DNA of 36,504 nt from CAVRJC01 sp964505725 (lineage in GTDB: Bacteria; Actinomycetota; Acidimicrobiia; IMCC26256; DASPTH01). Below the pieces are notes generated by a model, which did not search any database, was not told the DNA's origin, and was given only the letters and a program-made list of their open reading frames with translations. Location of the stretch: the NCBI GenBank assembly GCA_964505725.1, contig CAZDJK010000105.1:1-36504 (forward strand), written 5' to 3'. How positions within the stretch are numbered: the stretch's first letter is position 1; each line of letters opens with the position of its first letter. The translations under genes were made by a program, and so were the position numbers. Of the stretch, positions 21,995 to 29,687 are shown piece after piece.

Positions 21995-22573
21995 ATGGAG
22001 CCGATGCTCCGGGTGGTGGAGCCGAGCGACTGGGAGATCGACGTCCGCAACCGGCTCGTCGCCGGGAGCGAGGCCGCGCTCACCGAGCTCTACGACCAGT
22101 TCTCGTCCTTCGTCTACGGCCTCGCGTACCGCGTGATCGGCGACGCGCGCGCCGCGGAGGACGTGAGCCAGGAGGTGTTCATCCGGTTGTGGGAGCGCCC
22201 CGAGGCGTTCGATCCCGAACGGGGGACGCTGCGGGCGTGGCTCGCCACCGTCACGCACCGGCGCGCGGTCGACCACATACGCCGTGAGGAGGCGCGCCGG
22301 CGCCGCACCGACCGCGACGCGAACCGAGTGGTCAGTGCGCCCGACGTCGAGGAGATGGCGACCGCGCTCCTGATGGCCGAGCGGGTGCGGGCCACGCTCG
22401 ACGTGCTCCCACCCGAGCAGCGCCGCGCCGTCGACCTCGCCTACTTCGAGGGCCGGACCTACCGGCAGGTCGCGGAAGTGCTGGGGATACCGGAGGGGAC
22501 GGCAAAGTCGCGGTTGCGTCTCGCACTGCGCAGGATCGCGGCCACGCTCGAGGCGCAGGGAGTGGAGCCGTGA
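21995..22573 (+). CDS. ECF-family RNA polymerase sigma factor
   Basis: 192 aa from ATG 21995; an in-frame GTG at 21980 and an ATG at 22004 are alternatives. Region 2 is ALTELYDQFSSFVYGLAYRVIGDARAAEDVSQEVFIRLWERP with RAWLATVTHRRAVDHIRR. Region 4 is LPPEQRRAVDLAYFEGRTYRQVAEVLGIPEGTAKSRLRLALRRI. A charged linker joins them. It resembles SigK-like ECF factors. The stop overlaps the start of the next gene (GTGA), the normal sign of a sigma/anti-sigma pair. The target promoter is unknown. Confidence 0.94.
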   Translation: MEPMLRVVEPSDWEIDVRNRLVAGSEAALTELYDQFSSFVYGLAYRVIGDARAAEDVSQEVFIRLWERPEAFDPERGTLRAWLATVTHRRAVDHIRREEARRRRTDRDANRVVSAPDVEEMATALLMAERVRATLDVLPPEQRRAVDLAYFEGRTYRQVAEVLGIPEGTAKSRLRLALRRIAATLEAQGVEP

Positions 22574-23583
22574 GCGCGCCCGACTTCACGCCCGCCGACG
22601 TGGAGGCCCTGCTCGCCGCGTACGCGCTCGACGCGTGCACACCCGAGGAGGCGGCCGCCATCGAGTCGGTGCTCGCGGTCGAGCCCGACCTCGCGGGAGA
22701 GGCGGAGCGCCTCCGGGCCGCGGCCGCGTGGCTCGGGGTCTCGACCGCAGCCGAGCCCCCGGCCGCCTTGCGCGCCCGGATGCTGGCAGCGGCGGCCGCG
22801 CGCAGGCCCGCGGCACTCGCCGACGACGCACTCGACACGTACCTGTCGCTCTCGAGCACCCTGGCGCAGGTCATCGACGACCTCCCGGCCGCCGTGCTCG
22901 ACGCCACCACCGCCAACGGCCTCACCGCTCGCCAGCTCGTCGTGCACATGGCCGCGCAGGAGAGCCTCCTCGCGCAGGAGGCCGGGAGCCCGGTGATCGA
23001 CGACCTCGACGAGCGCGACATCGACGCCCGGACCGCCTCTCTCGTGGACCGCCTGGCCGGGGCACCGCTCGCCGCCGCGGTCGGCCTGTGGCGGCGTGCC
23101 GTCGACGCCAACCGGGGCTGGGCTCGTGACCGCACCGACGACATCGTCAGCTGGCGCGGCGTGCCCATGACGCGCGACGACGCGATCGTGGTGCGCGCGT
23201 TCGAGACCTGGATCCACACCGACGACCTCCGACGCGCCGCGGGGATCCCGCTCGCGGCGCCGGCGCCTCGTCACCTGTCGCTGATGTCGGAGCTCGCGTC
23301 GCGCACACTGCCGCTCAGCCTGGAGCTCGTGGATCGGGCGCGACCCGGCAAGACCGCGCGTCTCGTGCTCACGGGCGACGGCGGTGGCGACTGGCTCGTC
23401 CCCATGGACGCTCGCGGCGCCGTGTCGACGGAGCCGGACGTGACACTCACCGCGAACGTCGTCGACTGGTGTCGCCTGGTCGGCGACCGGGTCGGGCGCA
23501 GCGAGCTCGTGTGCGTCGTCGCGGGCGACGAGGCGCTCGCCGACGACCTCGTGTCGGCGGCGCCGGCGCTCGCGACCCTCTGA
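22570..23583 (+). CDS. anti-sigma-like domain fused to a mycothiol-dependent maleylpyruvate isomerase-like domain
   Basis: 337 aa, start GTG 22570 overlapping the sigma gene. Residues about 8-65 (ADVEALLAAYALDACTPEEAAAIESVLAVEPDLAGEAERLRAAA, split by a linker afterwards) look like the helical RskA-type anti-sigma N-terminus without the zinc H-x3-C-x2-C. Residues about 85-235 are a DinB/MDMPI-N domain: LTARQLVVHMAAQESLL (His126) and FETWIHTDDLRRAAG (Glu212, His216) reproduce the His...Glu-x3-His metal triad. The C-terminal about 95 residues resemble the MDMPI C-terminal domain. There is no membrane helix. Inference: a soluble anti-sigma factor whose release of the sigma is controlled by a thiol or electrophile sensed at the metal site. 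Confidence 0.8.
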   Translation: MSAPDFTPADVEALLAAYALDACTPEEAAAIESVLAVEPDLAGEAERLRAAAAWLGVSTAAEPPAALRARMLAAAAARRPAALADDALDTYLSLSSTLAQVIDDLPAAVLDATTANGLTARQLVVHMAAQESLLAQEAGSPVIDDLDERDIDARTASLVDRLAGAPLAAAVGLWRRAVDANRGWARDRTDDIVSWRGVPMTRDDAIVVRAFETWIHTDDLRRAAGIPLAAPAPRHLSLMSELASRTLPLSLELVDRARPGKTARLVLTGDGGGDWLVPMDARGAVSTEPDVTLTANVVDWCRLVGDRVGRSELVCVVAGDEALADDLVSAAPALATL

Positions 23584-23589
23584 GCCGGC

Positions 23590-23895
23590 TCAGGCAGACG
23601 CGGCGGCGTCGCCGCCCGCAGAGTCGGTGCCGGCGTCGCCCTCCGCGCCGGTCTCCGCGATGCTGGCTTCGGTCGCCTGGATCTCGGCGACGAGCCGTGC
23701 GATCTCGGCGTCGGCGTTCTCGACCGTGCCGCCGGTCCTCTGCGTGAAGATGATCCCGCCGATCTCTTCCTTCAGATCCTTGACCTTGCGCTCGGCCTTG
23801 ACGGTCTCGATCTTGTCCTGGCCGGCCTTGACGCCTTCCTTCGCCTTGTCGGCGCCCTTCTGCGCGGTCTCCTTGACCTTGTCGAGCAGCGACAT
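23590..23895 (-). CDS. small coiled-coil protein of unknown function
   Basis: 101 aa. It has a Lys/Glu-rich amphipathic N-terminal half (MSLLDKVKETAQKGADKAKEG, continuing VKAGQDKIETVKAERKVKDLKEEI) with LEA-like repeats. Then comes GGIIFTQRTGG, a helical stretch (ADAEIARLVAEIQATEASIAE) and a Gly/Ala/Asp-rich tail. ATG 23895 is preceded by AGGT within GGAGGTAACTGC, a good Shine-Dalgarno. It converges on the anti-sigma fusion with 6 bp between stops. The family resembles short actinobacterial hypothetical proteins annotated only by coiled-coil content. Confidence 0.8.
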   Translation of the reverse strand: MSLLDKVKETAQKGADKAKEGVKAGQDKIETVKAERKVKDLKEEIGGIIFTQRTGGTVENADAEIARLVAEIQATEASIAETGAEGDAGTDSAGGDAAASA

Positions 23896-23922
23896 GCAGT
23901 TACCTCCGGACGGTCACGCGGC

Positions 23923-23941
23923 GGCCGGCATTCCGCCGGCC
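23923..23941 (-). terminator. terminator-like hairpin downstream of the GGDEF-EAL gene
   Basis: GGCCGGC and GCCGGCC form a perfect 7-bp stem around ATTCC, 24 bp after the stop of the large minus-strand gene and before the next minus-strand start (23895). No T tract. Confidence 0.4.
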
Positions 23942-23964
23942 ATGCGCGCGCATTGTCGCACGTG

Positions 23965-26900
23965 TCAGGCGGGCTCGTCCCGTACGAGCCGGAGGTGACC
24001 TCCGGCGTCGCGCTCCGCGGCGACGATCTCGCTGGGAGCTGCGGGCTCGGGCTCCGGCACCGGTTCCGCGAGCAGGTAGCCCTGCGCCCGGTCACAGCCG
24101 AGCTCGATGAGCGCGACGCGCTGCGCCTCGGTCTCCACGCCCTCGGCGGAGACGGCCATCCCCAGCGCGTGGGCCATGTTGATGGTCGCGGCGACGATGG
24201 CGTCGTCGGCCGCGCTGTGGCCGAGACCGGCGACGAAGCTCCGGTCGATCTTCAGCTCGTCGAACGGGAACTGACGGAGGTACGTCAGCGACGACCCGCC
24301 GCTCCCGAAGTCGTCGACCGCGAGGTGCACTCCGAGCGCGGCGAGCGATCGCAACGTGGTGCTCGTGGTCTCGAGGTCGTCGAGCAGCGCGACCTCGGCG
24401 ATCTCCAGCGACAGCCGATGGGGCTCGAGCTCGTGCGCCACGAGGCAGCGGGCGACGAGCTCCGCGTAGCCGGTGCGCAGCAGGCTGCGGGTCGACACGT
24501 TCACCGACACGTTGAGCGGTGTGCCGACGGCGGCCGACCGCTTCGCCTTCGCACAGGCCTGTTCCAGCACCCAGGCGCCGATGGGGACGATCATGCCGGT
24601 CTCCTCGGCGACGGCGAGGAAGTCGGCCGGAGCGACGAGGCCGCGTGTCGGGTGCCGCCAACGGATGAGCGCCTCGTCGGCGACGGGCTCGCCCGAGGCG
24701 AGGTCGAACTGCCGCTGGAACGCGACCCGCAGCTCGTTGTTCGTGATCGCCTGTCGCAACGCTCGCTCGGTGAGCAGGCGCGTCACCGCCTGGGTGTGCA
24801 TGGCCTCGTCGAAGACCTCATAGCGCGCCCCGCCGCGGCGCTTGGCGCGGTACATCGCGGCGTCCGCGTCGCGGAGGAGGCTGCTCGGCGAGTCGGACGC
24901 GCGTCCCGTGGTCGCGATGCCGATGCTGGGTGTCACCGTCACGTCGGCGCGTGTCAGCGAGAACGGCTGCGACAGGGCCTCGACCGCCCGCGCCGCGAGC
25001 TGCTCAGCGCGCCGGCCGTCGGCGAGGTCCTCGCACAGCACGATGAACTCGTCGCCGCCGAGCCGGGCGACGATGTCCTCGCGGCGTACCGTCGCGCGGA
25101 GGCGTTGCCCGACCGCGACCAGCAGCTCGTCGCCGGTGTCATGGCCGAGGCCGTCGTTCACGATCTTGAGCCGGTCGAGGTCGACGAAGAGCACCGCGAG
25201 CGTCGTGTGCCGGTCGGCGAGACGCCGGAGGGCCTGTTCGATGCAGTCGATCGCGAGCGTGCGGTTGGGCAGGCCGGTGAGCGTGTCGTGCAGCGCGAGG
25301 TAGTTGAGCTGCTGCGTCTGCTTGGCCCGGTCGGCGCTGAGGGTCACGAGGTCGCGCGTGCGCTCGAGGATGGTGCGCTGCTCGTCGGTGGGATGCCGTT
25401 CCTCGTCGAGGTAGACGTCGAGCACGCCGATGAGCTCCTCGTCCGGGGTCGATACCGGGAGCGACCACACGCTGCGCAAGCCGTGCTCGGCGGCCGAGGT
25501 GCGAAGCTCCGCGGGTCCGCTGTCGGCGAGGAACCACACCTCGACACCCGAGCCGGAGGCTCCGGTGGGATCGGGTGCCACGGGCGCGACGCGGTCGACG
25601 AGTGCGACGAAGTCTTCGGGCAGCGAGGGCGCCGCCATCGTCCGGAGCGCGGTGCTGCCGGACTCCGCGAGGCGGATGGCCGCGTGCGCCTCGCCGACGT
25701 AGTGCTCGGTGGCCTGGAGCAGGACCCGGAGCGTCTGCGCGACCGGGCGTCCCGTCAGCATCATCTCGAGCGCCAGCGTCTCGCTCAGGTTGTACTCGTC
25801 GACGCGCTTGCGCAGGTCGATGTCACGGAAGTTGCCCACGATGCCGCGGACGGACGGTTCGAGGAGCTGGTTGGTGCAGGTCGCGAACACCCAGCGGTAG
25901 GTTCCGTCGTTGCCGCGGACGCGGGCTTCGAAGGTGACCGGCCGGTTGGGATCGACGAGCAGTCGACCGAGCGTCGCCTGGACCGTAGTCATGTCGTCGG
26001 GATGCAGGTGGTCGTAGGCGCTGGTGCCGACGACGTCGCGCGCCGGCATCCCGAGGATGTCGACCACCGACGGGCTCGCGTAGATCACCTCTCCGCCGTG
26101 GGCGATGACGGCGACGATGTCGGTCGCGTGCTGCACGAGGGCGCGGAACCGGGCTTCGCTCCGGCTGATGGTCTCGTGGGCGCGATCGGCGTCGGACACG
26201 AGCCGCGCGATGCGCCACGCCACGAGGACCGCGGCCACGCCGCTGATCGCCGCGATCACGACGGTCTCGGTGCTCTTGGAGTTGTCGATGATCACGACTG
26301 CCGGCGCGGCGAGCAGTGCCGCCCCGAGCAGGGCAAGACGCGCGTGACCGCGTCTCGTCGCGTCGACGCTGCTCGCGTCCCAGAGCGAGCGCATCGACGG
26401 GTGCATCGCCGCGGCCGCGAGGAGCACGTAGGCCGTCGGCCACAGCGCGTCGAGCAGGGTCCCGTTCGAGAACGCATTGTCGGCGACGAGTCGCGCGTAC
26501 ACGGTGTCGGTGATGAGGAGGATCGACATCGACAACGCGACCAGCCACGCCGACACCGGCCACTGACCCAGTGTGAACAGCGCGTACACGAGCGCGACCA
26601 CCAGCATCACGTCCATGATCGGGTAGGCGACCGCGATGGCGCGCTCGAGGGTGGCGCCGTTGGCCCCGTCGAGCACGGGCGACACGACGAACTGCCAGAT
26701 GACCGCCGAGAGCGCGACCGCCACGATCGCCCCGTCGATGGCCGCATCGCGTCGGAAGCGGTTGAAGGAGAGCCGGTACAACCCGAACGCGAAGCACGGA
26801 TAGGCGGGCAGGTAGAACAGGTCGGAGTACGGGTAGCCGGTCGCGTGCCCGAAACCGACGACCATGACGTCGAAGACGATGTCGGCGGTGACGAACAGCG

Positions 26901-27165
26901 CGAGACCTGCGACCAGCATCCACCACCCGAAGCGGTGGACGGGTGCGTTGCGGTGCACGCCCAACGCCGCGAGCAGCACGGACGCCACGCCGATGGTGTC
27001 GAACACGATGGCCCGCGGCGCCGGTGCGGTCGTCGCGACATTGGCGAACGCGGCGACGAGGCCGACAACGACGAACCCGACGACGAACCCCGGGGGGAGC
27101 GAACGGCTCTCGCCGGTCTGCCGGGGCCGGCCCCGGCGCGGTGCGGCCCCTTCGGCCGTGGTCAT
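23965..27165 (-). CDS. membrane-anchored PAS-GAF-GGDEF-EAL cyclic-di-GMP protein
   Basis: 1066 aa. The N-terminal about 320 residues contain roughly nine or ten hydrophobic helices (MASE-like sensor). A PAS domain follows (about 355-465, SEARFRALVQHATDIVAVIA...GTYRWVF), then a GAF-like region (about 485-640). The GGDEF domain has the intact RLGGDEF (703-707) and the RxxD inhibitory site RRED five residues before it. The EAL domain has intact EAL at 831-833 (DEALIRWRHP), NVSVNVSTRSL, EIAEVALL, KIDRSFV and AEGVET. The loop DDFGSGGSSL departs from the usual DDFGTGYSSL. So both cyclase and phosphodiesterase could be active. ATG 27165 has TATTCT 8 nt upstream. Confidence 0.95.
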   Translation of the reverse strand: MTTAEGAAPRRGRPRQTGESRSLPPGFVVGFVVVGLVAAFANVATTAPAPRAIVFDTIGVASVLLAALGVHRNAPVHRFGWWMLVAGLALFVTADIVFDVMVVGFGHATGYPYSDLFYLPAYPCFAFGLYRLSFNRFRRDAAIDGAIVAVALSAVIWQFVVSPVLDGANGATLERAIAVAYPIMDVMLVVALVYALFTLGQWPVSAWLVALSMSILLITDTVYARLVADNAFSNGTLLDALWPTAYVLLAAAAMHPSMRSLWDASSVDATRRGHARLALLGAALLAAPAVVIIDNSKSTETVVIAAISGVAAVLVAWRIARLVSDADRAHETISRSEARFRALVQHATDIVAVIAHGGEVIYASPSVVDILGMPARDVVGTSAYDHLHPDDMTTVQATLGRLLVDPNRPVTFEARVRGNDGTYRWVFATCTNQLLEPSVRGIVGNFRDIDLRKRVDEYNLSETLALEMMLTGRPVAQTLRVLLQATEHYVGEAHAAIRLAESGSTALRTMAAPSLPEDFVALVDRVAPVAPDPTGASGSGVEVWFLADSGPAELRTSAAEHGLRSVWSLPVSTPDEELIGVLDVYLDEERHPTDEQRTILERTRDLVTLSADRAKQTQQLNYLALHDTLTGLPNRTLAIDCIEQALRRLADRHTTLAVLFVDLDRLKIVNDGLGHDTGDELLVAVGQRLRATVRREDIVARLGGDEFIVLCEDLADGRRAEQLAARAVEALSQPFSLTRADVTVTPSIGIATTGRASDSPSSLLRDADAAMYRAKRRGGARYEVFDEAMHTQAVTRLLTERALRQAITNNELRVAFQRQFDLASGEPVADEALIRWRHPTRGLVAPADFLAVAEETGMIVPIGAWVLEQACAKAKRSAAVGTPLNVSVNVSTRSLLRTGYAELVARCLVAHELEPHRLSLEIAEVALLDDLETTSTTLRSLAALGVHLAVDDFGSGGSSLTYLRQFPFDELKIDRSFVAGLGHSAADDAIVAATINMAHALGMAVSAEGVETEAQRVALIELGCDRAQGYLLAEPVPEPEPAAPSEIVAAERDAGGHLRLVRDEPA

Positions 27166-27173
27166 GGGCGGCG

Positions 27174-27179
27174 AGAATA
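27174..27179 (-). promoter_or_regulatory. candidate -10 hexamer TATTCT for the GGDEF-EAL gene
   Basis: On the minus strand TATTCT lies 8 nt before ATG 27165, without a Shine-Dalgarno. Confidence 0.5.
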
Positions 27180-27310
27180 GGCCATAACGCTCCGTGAGTC
27201 TAGAACCACGGAGAGTGAGAGCACGGGGCAGCGCGGCCATCAGGAATCGTGATGGGCCGCATCCGGTCCACGTCTTGGACGGGGCGTCGCGGCCATGGTC
27301 CCATCGAGTC

Positions 27311-28066
27311 ATGAGCGTGAGCACCGTCGTCGCCGTGATCGCCATCGGCGCGGCGGTGGGGTTCCTCGGGGGCCTCTTCGGCAAGGGAGGGTCGGCGGTG
27401 GCCACGCCCCTCCTCGCCGCGATCGGGATCCCGCCGATCGTCGCGTTGGCGTCGCCGCTCCCGGCGACGGTGCCCTCGACCGCGGTCGCGGCGTCCGCCT
27501 ACGCGCGTGAGCGCTGGCTCGACTGGAACATCGTCGTCTGGTCGGTGGGCGTGGGCGTGCCTGCCGTCGCGGTCGGCGCGTACTCGACGCGCTTTCTGGG
27601 GGGCGACATGCTGGTCGCGGCGACCGAGGTGCTGCTCCTGGCCCTCGGCCTCCGGTCGTTGGTCCGGCCCGGGAGCGCACCCGAGCGTACGATCGGCGTG
27701 ACGGGCCGCCGGGGTCGCCTGCTCGCCATCGCGGTCGCCACCGGCTTCGTGTCGGGGCTGCTCGCGAACTCGGGCGGCTTCCTCCTGGCGCCGCTGTACC
27801 TCGCGGTGCTCCGGCTGCCGATCAAGCAGGCGTTTGCGGCGTCGCTGGTGGTGGCAGCGGTGTTCGCGATCCCGGGAACCATCGTGCACGCGGCGCTCGG
27901 CCACATCGACTGGGCGCTGGTCGTGGTGTTCGGCGCCGCGTCGATCCCGCTCTCGTACGCGGGCGCACGCGTCGCGCTCCGGGTCCATTCGTCACGGCTC
28001 GAGCGGATCTACGGCTGCGTGCTCGTCGTCCTCGGTGCCACGCTGCTCGCGGTCACGTTGCTCTGA
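27311..28066 (+). CDS. TauE/SafE-family membrane permease
   Basis: 251-aa transporter of the sulfite-exporter TauE/SafE (DUF81) family with about seven or eight helices. The duplicated family motif is visible as GFLGGLFGKGGSAVATPLL in the first half and GFVSGLLANSGGFLLAPLYL in the second; both begin G-F-x-G and are followed by a Pro-rich helix. Members move sulfite, sulfonates or other organic anions; the substrate here is unknown. ATG 27311 is chosen because the first helix begins right after it. In-frame upstream sequence lacks hydrophobic character. The Shine-Dalgarno is weak. It converges on the ligase gene. Confidence 0.88.
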   Translation: MSVSTVVAVIAIGAAVGFLGGLFGKGGSAVATPLLAAIGIPPIVALASPLPATVPSTAVAASAYARERWLDWNIVVWSVGVGVPAVAVGAYSTRFLGGDMLVAATEVLLLALGLRSLVRPGSAPERTIGVTGRRGRLLAIAVATGFVSGLLANSGGFLLAPLYLAVLRLPIKQAFAASLVVAAVFAIPGTIVHAALGHIDWALVVVFGAASIPLSYAGARVALRVHSSRLERIYGCVLVVLGATLLAVTLL

Positions 28067-28076
28067 GCGGCGCTCG

Positions 28077-29525
28077 TCACTGCGCCTCGCGCAGGACCTC
28101 GGAGGCGCGCTTGTCGGGGCGCAGTCCCTGGTAACGCGGCGCGCGGAGCACGCCCGCGACGGTCCACTCGTGGAAGCCGACCTGCACGACCACCTGGGGC
28201 TCCACCCACATGGGACGGGGCAGCTTCGGCACCGTCACGAACGGGGTGTCGTCGCGGCGGAGCGGCGTGAGCATCTTCTCGAGCCGCTCGCGCTCGGGCT
28301 CGTCGAGACCGGAGCCGACCCGCCCCGCATAGCGCAGTGCGCCCTCGTCGTCGTGATAGCCCACGAGCAGCGAGCCGAGGCGGCCGTCGAGCCTTCCGTT
28401 GCCGGGGAGCCAGCCGCCTACGACGAGCTCCTGCCCGTGGACCGTCTTCACCTTCCGCCACGCGTCCGAGCGCCGGCCCGGTTGGTAGGTGCTGTCGAGC
28501 CGCTTCGCGACGACGCCCTCGAGCCCGAGGTTCCGTGCCGCGTCGAGGACCGCCTGACCGCCGGGGCCGATCGTGGTCGGCGGCGTCTGCCACGCCGGTC
28601 CCGCGAGCCCCAGCCGTTCGAGCAGCCTGCGCCGTTCGGTGTACGGGAGCTCGAGCACCGAGTGCCCGTCGAGCCAGAGCACGTCGAACAGCATGAGCAC
28701 GACCGGTCGCTCTCCGGCGAGCTTGCGCGCCGCCGCTGCCGAGCTCACGTGCATGCGCGGCTGGAGCTGCTCGAACGACGGGCGACCCTCGGCGTCGAGC
28801 GCGACGATCTCGCCGTCGAGCACGGCGTCGATCGCGCCGAGCGACTCGCCGAGCGCGTGCAGCTCCGGGAAGCGCGACGTCGCGTCGTTGCCGAGCCGCG
28901 TCGTGAGCGAGACGCGGCCCCCGTCGACCACCACGAGTGCGCGCATGCCGTCCCACTTCATCTCGTACGCGAAGCTCGCGTCGTCGGCGGGCAGGTCGCG
29001 TGCCGCGACCGCGTACATCGGCTCGAGGTCGGTCGGCACCGCGGCGCGGGTGGGGTCATCGGGCGGGCTCATGCGGTGGATCATCCACTGGTCGCCCCGG
29101 GTGCGGAACAGCACGTACCGGCCCCGCACGCGCTCGCCCTCGAAGGTCACGATCACCTCGTCGTCGAGGAGCTTCTCGGCCTCGTAGGTGCCCGAGTCCC
29201 AGATGCTCATCGTGCCCGCGCCGTACTGGCCCTTCGGTATGTCACCCCGGAACTCGAGGTACTCGAGCGGGTGGTCCTCGGTGCGCACGGCGAGGTGGTC
29301 GGGCTTCGGGAGCATCGGGATCCCCTTGGGCACCGCCCACGACCACAGCACGCCGTCGTGCTCGAGCCGGAGATCCCAGTGGAGGCTGCGGGCGTGGTGC
29401 TCCTGCACCACGAAGCGCGGCTTCGCCGGCCCGGAGCGACGCGCGCCGCCCCGGGCGGGCGCGGGCTCGGGCGTCGCGCCGAAGTCGCGCTTCTTCTCGT
29501 ACTCGGTGAGCGACCGCTTCGCCAC
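28077..29525 (-). CDS. LigD-like 3'-phosphoesterase/ATP-dependent DNA ligase
   Basis: 482-aa repair enzyme. The N-terminal about 160 residues are the LigD 3'-phosphoesterase domain (FVVQEHHARSLHWDLRLEHDG, AVPKGIP, KGQYGAGTMSIWDSGTYE). The ligase core has its AMP-accepting Lys190 in YEMKWDGMRA, then LDGEIVALD, LMLFDVLWLDG, EGVVAKRLDSTY and WRKVKT. An OB-fold follows (ELVVGGWLPGNGR...GSLLVGYHD), with VVVQVGFHEWT near the C-terminus. The polymerase/primase domain of full LigD is absent and no Ku gene is in the window. GTG 29525 has TACGGT 6 nt upstream. Role in end-joining or gap repair is inferred. Confidence 0.94.
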   Translation of the reverse strand: MAKRSLTEYEKKRDFGATPEPAPARGGARRSGPAKPRFVVQEHHARSLHWDLRLEHDGVLWSWAVPKGIPMLPKPDHLAVRTEDHPLEYLEFRGDIPKGQYGAGTMSIWDSGTYEAEKLLDDEVIVTFEGERVRGRYVLFRTRGDQWMIHRMSPPDDPTRAAVPTDLEPMYAVAARDLPADDASFAYEMKWDGMRALVVVDGGRVSLTTRLGNDATSRFPELHALGESLGAIDAVLDGEIVALDAEGRPSFEQLQPRMHVSSAAAARKLAGERPVVLMLFDVLWLDGHSVLELPYTERRRLLERLGLAGPAWQTPPTTIGPGGQAVLDAARNLGLEGVVAKRLDSTYQPGRRSDAWRKVKTVHGQELVVGGWLPGNGRLDGRLGSLLVGYHDDEGALRYAGRVGSGLDEPERERLEKMLTPLRRDDTPFVTVPKLPRPMWVEPQVVVQVGFHEWTVAGVLRAPRYQGLRPDKRASEVLREAQ

Positions 29526-29531
29526 CCCTCC

Positions 29532-29537
29532 ACCGTA
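29532..29537 (-). promoter_or_regulatory. candidate -10 hexamer TACGGT for the LigD-like gene
   Basis: On the minus strand TACGGT lies 6 nt before GTG 29525; the intervening GGAGGG is too close to the start to be a normal Shine-Dalgarno. Confidence 0.45.
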
Positions 29538-29545
29538 CCGACGGT

Positions 29546-29596
29546 CGAGGTTGCGTCACTCGGGCCGACATGGCCGGCCTGGGTGACGCAACCTCG
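29546..29596. repeat. 51-nt palindrome between the ligase and menB genes
   Basis: Perfect 14-bp arms (CGAGGTTGCGTCAC at 29546-29559 and its complement at 29583-29596) are continued by 8 more pairs (two G-T) around the 7-nt loop ACATGGC, giving a 22-bp stem. It has the same total length as the two palindromes around the DUF559 gene, but different arm sequences. It lies between divergent genes. Confidence 0.88.
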
Positions 29597-29615
29597 CGGG
29601 GGGCGGGGGGGTCAC

Positions 29616-29645
29616 TTCGACGGCCGCCGGTGTCCGGGCTACCGT
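29616..29645 (+). promoter_or_regulatory. candidate menB promoter
   Basis: TTCGAC (29616-29621) and TACCGT (29640-29645) are 18 bp apart, giving a leader of about 36 nt to ATG 29688, which has GTGGAG just upstream. Confidence 0.4.
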
Positions 29646-29687
29646 TGCTCGTTCGTAGGAGCAATCACTCCCAGAGTGGAGACACCC

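Noticed and set aside
23953..27180. 1075-codon open frame on the plus strand
   Set aside because: Antisense of the GGDEF-EAL gene; no recognisable motif and composition typical of GC-rich shadow frames.
27834..29687. Upstream extension of the menB frame through the ligase gene
   Set aside because: Arg/His-rich antisense of the ligase; menB homology, Shine-Dalgarno and promoter all point to ATG 29688.
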